From: Maridesulfovibrio zosterae DSM 11974
GTDB taxonomy: Bacteria; Desulfobacterota; Desulfovibrionia; Desulfovibrionales; Desulfovibrionaceae
Length of the DNA stretch: 64,000 nt
Assembly: GCF_000425265.1 (NCBI RefSeq)
Contig: NZ_AUDC01000011.1
Location: 124,001 to 188,000, forward strand
Reading direction: 5' to 3'
Below, in pieces: positions 59,432-64,000 of this stretch (its first letter is position 1; every line of letters starts with the position of its first letter). Under the pieces are notes generated by a model. It had not been told where the DNA came from. It searched no databases and saw nothing but the letters and a program-made list of their open reading frames with translations. A program made the position numbers and the translations under genes.

Positions 59432-61423
59432 ATGACTGAAGAACATAATATCGAAAGCTATTCATCAGAAAACAGAATTTTCAATCCTCCTACGAATGTA
59501 CCTACGGCATGTGTTAAAAGCCTGGAAGAATATCAAGCAATTTATGATCGTTCCATTAATGACATGGAAGGATTCTGGGCTGAACGTGCTGAAGAACTTC
59601 TCACCTGGGATAAAAAATGGGATAAAGTGCTTGATTATGATTTCGACAAGCCTGAGATAAAATGGTTTGAAGGCGGAAAGCTAAACGCCTCTGCAAACTG
59701 TCTTGACCGCCATATCAAAAATGGTCGCCGCAACAAAGCTGCGCTTATCTGGCAGGGAGAGGAAGATCATGAAGTAAAAGTATATACATATGACATGCTT
59801 CACCGTGAAGTATGCCGCTTTGCCAATGTGCTTAAAAAAATGGGTGTACAGAAAGGTGATCGAGTATCCATTTACCTGCCCATGATCCCTGAGCTAGCTA
59901 TCGCCATGTTGGCCTGTACCCGCATAGGAGCACCGCATTCCATTATTTTTGCAGGATTCAGCTCCAACAGTCTGCGTGACCGTATAAATGACTGCGGAGC
60001 TAAAATCCATATCACAGGTGATGGCGTTTTGAGAGGCGGAAGGGCTATTCCCTTAAAACCTAACTCAGATGAAGCTCTCAAGGAATGCCCTACAATTGAG
60101 CAATGCATTGTTGTGCCTAGAGCAAACAACGACATTGAAATGGTTGAAGGACGTGATTGTCTCTGGTCAGATCTCATGTCTGACCCTGAAATTACAGATA
60201 ACTGTCCATACGAACTGATGGATGCAGAAGATCCTCTCTTCATCCTCTACACTTCCGGCAGTACCGGAAAACCCAAAGGAGTCTTCCACACTACAGGCGG
60301 TTACCTGACATACGCCGCCCATACCTGCCAATGGGTTTTTGACCTTAAGGATGATGATGTTCACTGGTGTACAGCGGATATAGGCTGGGTTACCGGACAC
60401 TCATACATTGTATATGGTCCGCTTGCTCTCGGTTCGACCAGCATTATGTTTGAATCAGTACCCACATACCCTGATCCGGCAAGATTCTGGCAGGTTTGTG
60501 AAAAATTCAGAGTTAATATTTTCTACACTGCTCCGACTGCCATTCGAGCACTCATGCGTGAAGGTGACCAATGGACCCAGAAATATGACCTCTCAAGTCT
60601 GCGAATTCTCGGAACTGTCGGTGAACCAATCAACCCTGAAGCATGGATGTGGTATCATGAAAAGATAGGTAACGAAAAACTGCCCATTGTTGATACATGG
60701 TGGCAGACTGAAACAGGCGGACATGTCCTCTCCCCTCTGCCGTATGCAACACCGCTTAAACCAGGGTCTGCAACCCTTCCACTGCCGGGTATTGATGCAG
60801 CCATTGTGGATAGACACGGCAATGAAGTTGGCCCGAATGAAGGCGGATTTCTTATTATAAGAAAACCATGGCCTGGAATGCTTCGCGGTGTATGGGGCAA
60901 TCAGGAAAGATTCAAGCAACAGTATTTCGAAGGTTTTCCAGGTGTATACGAATCCGGAGACGGTGCTCGCAAAGATGCTGACGGATACTTCTGGATTATG
61001 GGCCGTGTTGACGATGTTATCAATGTTTCCGGTCATAGACTGGGAACTGCTGAGATAGAATCGGCTCTGGTCTCGCACCCAGCTGTCTCTGAAGCTGCTG
61101 TTGTCGGCATGCCGCATCAGGTTAAAGGACAATCTATTTATGCATACGTTACTCTCAAATCAAATTCAGATTACGATGAAGATGATGATCTTATCAAAGA
61201 ATTGCGTATGCATGTACGTAAGGAAATCGGTCCACTGGCCTCACCGGAAGTTATCCAGTTTGCTCCGTCACTTCCTAAAACCAGAAGTGGTAAAATTATG
61301 CGCCGGATTCTGCGTAAGATTGTTGAAGGTGATGCTGCCAACCTTGGAGACACCTCGACACTTGCTGACCCATCAGTAGTAACCGATCTCATCGAAGGTT
61401 ACGAAGAAATTATAAATCCTTAA
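59432..61423 (+). CDS. acs: Acetyl-CoA synthetase (AMP-forming)
   Basis: Activates acetate to acetyl-CoA with ATP. The 663-residue protein has the ANL motif A3 [11 protein letters not shown] (about 273), [24 protein letters not shown] (motif A5), [19 protein letters not shown] (motif A7), the hinge [11 protein letters not shown] and the C-terminal [11 protein letters not shown] whose Lys (about 620) is the reversible acetylation site. A strong AGGAGG precedes ATG. In a sulfate reducer that oxidises lactate to acetate it probably scavenges acetate for biosynthesis. Regulated by the upstream repeats, presumably. Confidence 0.97.
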   Translation: MTEEHNIESYSSENRIFNPPTNVPTACVKSLEEYQAIYDRSINDMEGFWAERAEELLTWDKKWDKVLDYDFDKPEIKWFEGGKLNASANCLDRHIKNGRRNKAALIWQGEEDHEVKVYTYDMLHREVCRFANVLKKMGVQKGDRVSIYLPMIPELAIAMLACTRIGAPHSIIFAGFSSNSLRDRINDCGAKIHITGDGVLRGGRAIPLKPNSDEALKECPTIEQCIVVPRANNDIEMVEGRDCLWSDLMSDPEITDNCPYELMDAEDPLFILYTSGSTGKPKGVFHTTGGYLTYAAHTCQWVFDLKDDDVHWCTADIGWVTGHSYIVYGPLALGSTSIMFESVPTYPDPARFWQVCEKFRVNIFYTAPTAIRALMREGDQWTQKYDLSSLRILGTVGEPINPEAWMWYHEKIGNEKLPIVDTWWQTETGGHVLSPLPYATPLKPGSATLPLPGIDAAIVDRHGNEVGPNEGGFLIIRKPWPGMLRGVWGNQERFKQQYFEGFPGVYESGDGARKDADGYFWIMGRVDDVINVSGHRLGTAEIESALVSHPAVSEAAVVGMPHQVKGQSIYAYVTLKSNSDYDEDDDLIKELRMHVRKEIGPLASPEVIQFAPSLPKTRSGKIMRRILRKIVEGDAANLGDTSTLADPSVVTDLIEGYEEIINP

Positions 61424-61465
61424 AACATAAAATCAGCTGCATAGCAGCCGCAAACTTACCGGATT

Positions 61466-61543
61466 AGACCGGGATACACGAAATAATTTTCTACAGATTT
61501 GGAAGGTGCTGTAGAAATTAGGTGTATCCCGGTCTTTCTTTTT
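61466..61543 (+). terminator. Large two-tier terminator of acs
   Basis: The outer stem GACCGGGATACAC (61467-61479) pairs with GTGTATCCCGGTC (61522-61534). The inner stem is TTTTCTACAG with CTGTAGAAA around a 12-base loop. TTTCTTTTT follows. The remaining gap to 61713 shows only A/T-rich DNA. Confidence 0.88.
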
Positions 61544-61713
61544 AAAATTTTCTTTTACTTGAAACATATTAAAAATAATTCCTAATTCATAATTTTTAAT
61601 CTCTCTAAACGATCATAATATGAGCCTACTATATTTTTTATCCTTTCCTTCTTGCAATTGCACTTTTTGTTGCTACCATACAGTAAATCATACTTTTGTC
61701 TGATGGAGAAAAA

Positions 61714-62553
61714 ATGCGACGTAAAATAAAACAAATATTTAATGGTGAACCAGTCCATGAAGGAGCCGGAGTAAAGCTTCATCGTGCTTTTGGATACTTT
61801 GAAGCTTCTCTTTTTGATCCATTTCTGATGCTTGATGACTTCAGATCTAATAATCCAGAGGACTATCTTAAAGGATTTCCATGGCATCCACACCGGGGAA
61901 TTGAAACAATCACGTACATTTTAAAGGGTAATGTGGAACATGGCGACAGTCTCGGTAATTCAGCGATAACAACTTCCGGAAGTGTCCAATGGATGACTGC
62001 GGGTAGTGGAATTGTCCATCAGGAAATGCCCAAAGGAGACTCAAAAGGCTCCATGCAAGGATTCCAGCTCTGGGCAAACCTGGCAGCCACCGACAAAATG
62101 ATTGCTCCTGAATATCGAGAAATTACAGCAGACGAAATTCCGGAACTGAAACGAAAAAACGGAACAAGAGTTAAAGTCATTGCAGGTAAAATTGACGGAA
62201 TTACGGGACCGGCAAAAGGGATTGGGATAGACCCAGAATATTTTGATGTCACAGTTCCAGCAGGGCAGGAGTTTGTCCACTCTGTAAAAAAAGGTTATAC
62301 TGCTTTCATTTATGTAACTGCCGGCAAAGGATTTTCTGATGGCAGCTCTGTAGAAAACAGATCACTGGTTTTATTTGAAGACGGTGATGAAATTGCAATT
62401 TCAGCGGATGAAACTCCATTAAGCTTTTTACTGCTGACCGGAAAACCTATAAATGAACCAATTTTCTGGAGAGGTCCCATTGTCATGAACACAGCGGAAG
62501 AACTCGAAGAAGCTTTTGAAGAATACAAAAATGGCACCTTCATAAAAAAGTAA
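61714..62553 (+). CDS. Pirin family protein
   Basis: A 279-residue bicupin of the pirin family. The metal site is HPHRGIETITY (about residue 60-70) together with SGIVHQEMP, giving the conserved His/Glu set. Family members bind iron and some act as quercetin dioxygenases or redox-sensitive regulators; no specific role can be given here. ATG 61714 has GGAG 7 bases upstream and is preferred over 61696. Confidence 0.92.
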   Translation: MRRKIKQIFNGEPVHEGAGVKLHRAFGYFEASLFDPFLMLDDFRSNNPEDYLKGFPWHPHRGIETITYILKGNVEHGDSLGNSAITTSGSVQWMTAGSGIVHQEMPKGDSKGSMQGFQLWANLAATDKMIAPEYREITADEIPELKRKNGTRVKVIAGKIDGITGPAKGIGIDPEYFDVTVPAGQEFVHSVKKGYTAFIYVTAGKGFSDGSSVENRSLVLFEDGDEIAISADETPLSFLLLTGKPINEPIFWRGPIVMNTAEELEEAFEEYKNGTFIKK

Positions 62554-62712
62554 ATTTAACTATTAACTTCTGATATTATGAAAGACAAAACGGCTATGTT
62601 CCTAATCCCTGCAAACATTAAAGAAATATTTTAATAACTATTGTTCTCTGGATTTCAGTTTGATGAAATATCCAGTTTGGTAAACAGTAAACCATAACTA
62701 CAGGAGATTAAA

Positions 62713-63339
62713 ATGAATTTTGATCAAATCATTGAAAAAAGACGTGCTGTTAATTTTTTTGATACTGAAAAAGACGTAGATGAATCCTTACTTAAAAAAA
62801 TTATTCTGGAAGCAGGCAATGCTCCATCCAGCTACAATTTACAACCTTGGAAACTTAAAATTATCCGCACTCCTGAACAAAAGGAAGCTCTTCGTAAACT
62901 TGCTTTTGATCAACCTAAAGTAACAGAAGCTCCTGTAACTCTTATGGTACTTGCTGACAGAGATGGCTGGAAAGAAGGTAATCCCACCATGGAAAAAGTT
63001 TTTGCAGACTTTGTGAAAGCAGGAAAGATGCAAGAAGAACAGCGAGAATGGTTTGCAGGAGCAAGACAGGCGCTTTATGGTAGAGACGCAGAAGCTGCTC
63101 AAGCCTTTGCTAATAAAAACAGCAGTCTGTTCGCCATGTCTCTCATGTTCTCTGCAACTGCCAATGGTCTGGAATCACATCCTATGGATGGATTTGACCA
63201 CGAAGGAGTGCGTAAAGAATTTAATATTCCTGACAACTACTGGATCCCCATGCTTATAGCCATTGGCTATCTTAAACCAGGAGCACAAATATACCCCAAA
63301 GGCTGGCGCCAATCTTTCGAAGAAATAATTTTAGACTAA
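62713..63339 (+). CDS. Nitroreductase family protein
   Basis: A 208-residue FMN-dependent oxidoreductase: RRAVNFFD replaces the usual RRSxRxF FMN-phosphate motif, followed by ILEAGNAPSSYNLQPWKLKII and the C-terminal IPMLIAIGYLKPG. NAD(P)H-linked reduction of nitro, quinone or flavin substrates is known for the family; physiological substrate unknown. It follows pirin by 159 bases and has its own AGGAG site. Confidence 0.92.
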   Translation: MNFDQIIEKRRAVNFFDTEKDVDESLLKKIILEAGNAPSSYNLQPWKLKIIRTPEQKEALRKLAFDQPKVTEAPVTLMVLADRDGWKEGNPTMEKVFADFVKAGKMQEEQREWFAGARQALYGRDAEAAQAFANKNSSLFAMSLMFSATANGLESHPMDGFDHEGVRKEFNIPDNYWIPMLIAIGYLKPGAQIYPKGWRQSFEEIILD

Positions 63340-63462
63340 AAGACTTTCTCAGTCGTATATAAAGTCAAAGTGTTCTCGAAGATAGAAGCAAGCGAGCGCT
63401 GCTCTGCAAATCAGTAAATATTATAATTTCCCGTAAACGGTAATTTATCAAAGGCGGGTGGC

Positions 63463-63497
63463 AAAAGTGCCGGATCACATAGTGCTCCGGCACTTTT
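63463..63497 (+). terminator. Terminator after the nitroreductase gene
   Basis: AAAAGTGCCGGA (63463-63474) pairs with TCCGGCACTTTT (63486-63497), followed by more T. The preceding 63340-63462 stretch (with possible pairing CCCG/CGGG) and the following 63500-63665 A/T-rich leader show no gene. Confidence 0.88.
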
Positions 63498-63665
63498 TTA
63501 TTTCCGTTCAACGAAAATAAAATGAACTATTCACTTATATATGCTTTAATTCAAATTAACGGAAAATATAAGACCAGCATGAAAAAAGGACATGCAATAA
63601 AAAACTAATAGGAAAAATGAGATACTAAAACTCTAATCACAAACAATAAAATTAAGGGGGAAAAG

Positions 63666-64000
63666 ATGAGTGAGAATCGTGTAATGAATCGATGGTTTGC
63701 AGTACTTGGAGCTATCTTGATGCAAATTGCTCTGGGGGCTATCTATGCATGGTCAGTCTTCACCCCTTCCCTGATTCAAACCGGCTGGACAAAATTTCAA
63801 ACTCAAGTTGTTTTCTCCATAGCACTTGTAACCTTTGCTCTAACAATGGTGTGGGCCGGTAAAAAACTGGTTGTATGGGGGCCGATGAGACTTTCCTTTT
63901 TAAGTGCAGTGATACTTGGAGCAGGCTATGTTCTTGCAGGTCTGGCAGGAGAAACAAATTTTATATTATTGTGCCTGTTTATTGGAGTTATTGGAGGTAC
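63666..64000 (+). CDS. OFA-type major facilitator transporter (3' partial)
   Basis: The open frame runs off the window end after 111 residues. ATG 63666 is preceded by GGGGG at 6 bases. The visible part has RWFAVLGAILMQIALGAIYAWSVF, the N-terminal signature of oxalate/formate-antiporter-like MFS carriers, and three hydrophobic segments (about 8-30, 45-62, 75-95). It is an inner-membrane transporter, probably of a monocarboxylate; the substrate cannot be fixed from this fragment. Confidence 0.85.
   Translation, partial: MSENRVMNRWFAVLGAILMQIALGAIYAWSVFTPSLIQTGWTKFQTQVVFSIALVTFALTMVWAGKKLVVWGPMRLSFLSAVILGAGYVLAGLAGETNFILLCLFIGVIGG

Noticed and set aside
1-64000. tRNA, rRNA, prophage or insertion sequences
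   Set aside because: Reading of all intergenic regions found no cloverleaf-like segment, transposase or integrase; the window has none that I can support.

Overview
The window looks like a chromosomal segment of a marine, Desulfovibrio/Maridesulfovibrio-like sulfate reducer. The evidence is a stand-alone dsrC (sulfite-reduction sulfur carrier), a CbiK-type anaerobic cobaltochelatase, a RACo-like corrinoid-activation protein, an acetyl-CoA synthetase and a Gram-negative lipid A/Kdo gene set, all at moderate A+T content. Species is inferred from gene content only. I see no tRNA, rRNA, CRISPR array, insertion sequence or prophage. Almost all of the DNA is ordinary core and lineage-specific chromosome.

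Layout. 1-9981 (+): the nusA-ylxR-infB-DUF503-rbfA-nrnA-truB-rpsO-pnp translation/RNA-decay cluster, punctuated by three internal terminator-like hairpins and a structured pnp leader. 10118-12946: phenylacetate-CoA ligase, prepilin peptidase, gmhB. 13146-18757 (-): HD hydrolase-ddl-waaA-kdsB-carA-TPR, probably one operon. 18949-22803: a small hypothetical gene, dsrC with a long leader, lpxB, an 86-residue unknown, pdxA. 22882-26955 (-): NUDIX-glgA-small Cys protein-glgB. 27013-27877: an intergenic region carrying two near-identical sigma-54-promoter/small-RNA cassettes, then tsaC. 28688-34160: a GT2 glycosyltransferase, trmH, and a compact signalling module (receiver, Hpt-STAS, CheA-like kinase without its own Hpt). 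34289-39439 (+): cbiK, RACo-like ASKHA protein, Rsm22-like methyltransferase, lipB, lipA. 39642-42692: SDR, DUF4242, recJ. 42801-46004 (-): yicC-remA-like-gmk-pyrF-TPR upstream of recJ. 46203-54746: mtaB, DEAD-box helicase, methyltransferase, YprB-like nuclease, PilZ protein, flavoprotein, DUF3795, YigZ, a small lineage gene. 55085-59007: aminotransferase, then a putative flagellar-chaperone/GT9 group. 59432-64000: acs behind three 21-bp-phased direct repeats, pirin, nitroreductase and the start of an OFA-type MFS transporter.

How it fits together. Envelope synthesis recurs (gmhB, kdsB, waaA, lpxB, ddl, GT2, GT9) next to RNA metabolism (nusA cluster, pnp, nrnA, yicC, recJ, DEAD-box) and cofactor supply (cbiK, pdxA, lipBA). 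The least expected features are the tandem sigma-54-dependent small-RNA cassettes at 27270-27672, the split CheA-type phosphorelay at 31200-34160, and the phased operator-like array before acs. Perfect inverted repeats flanked by A- and T-tracts mark most convergent gene ends.
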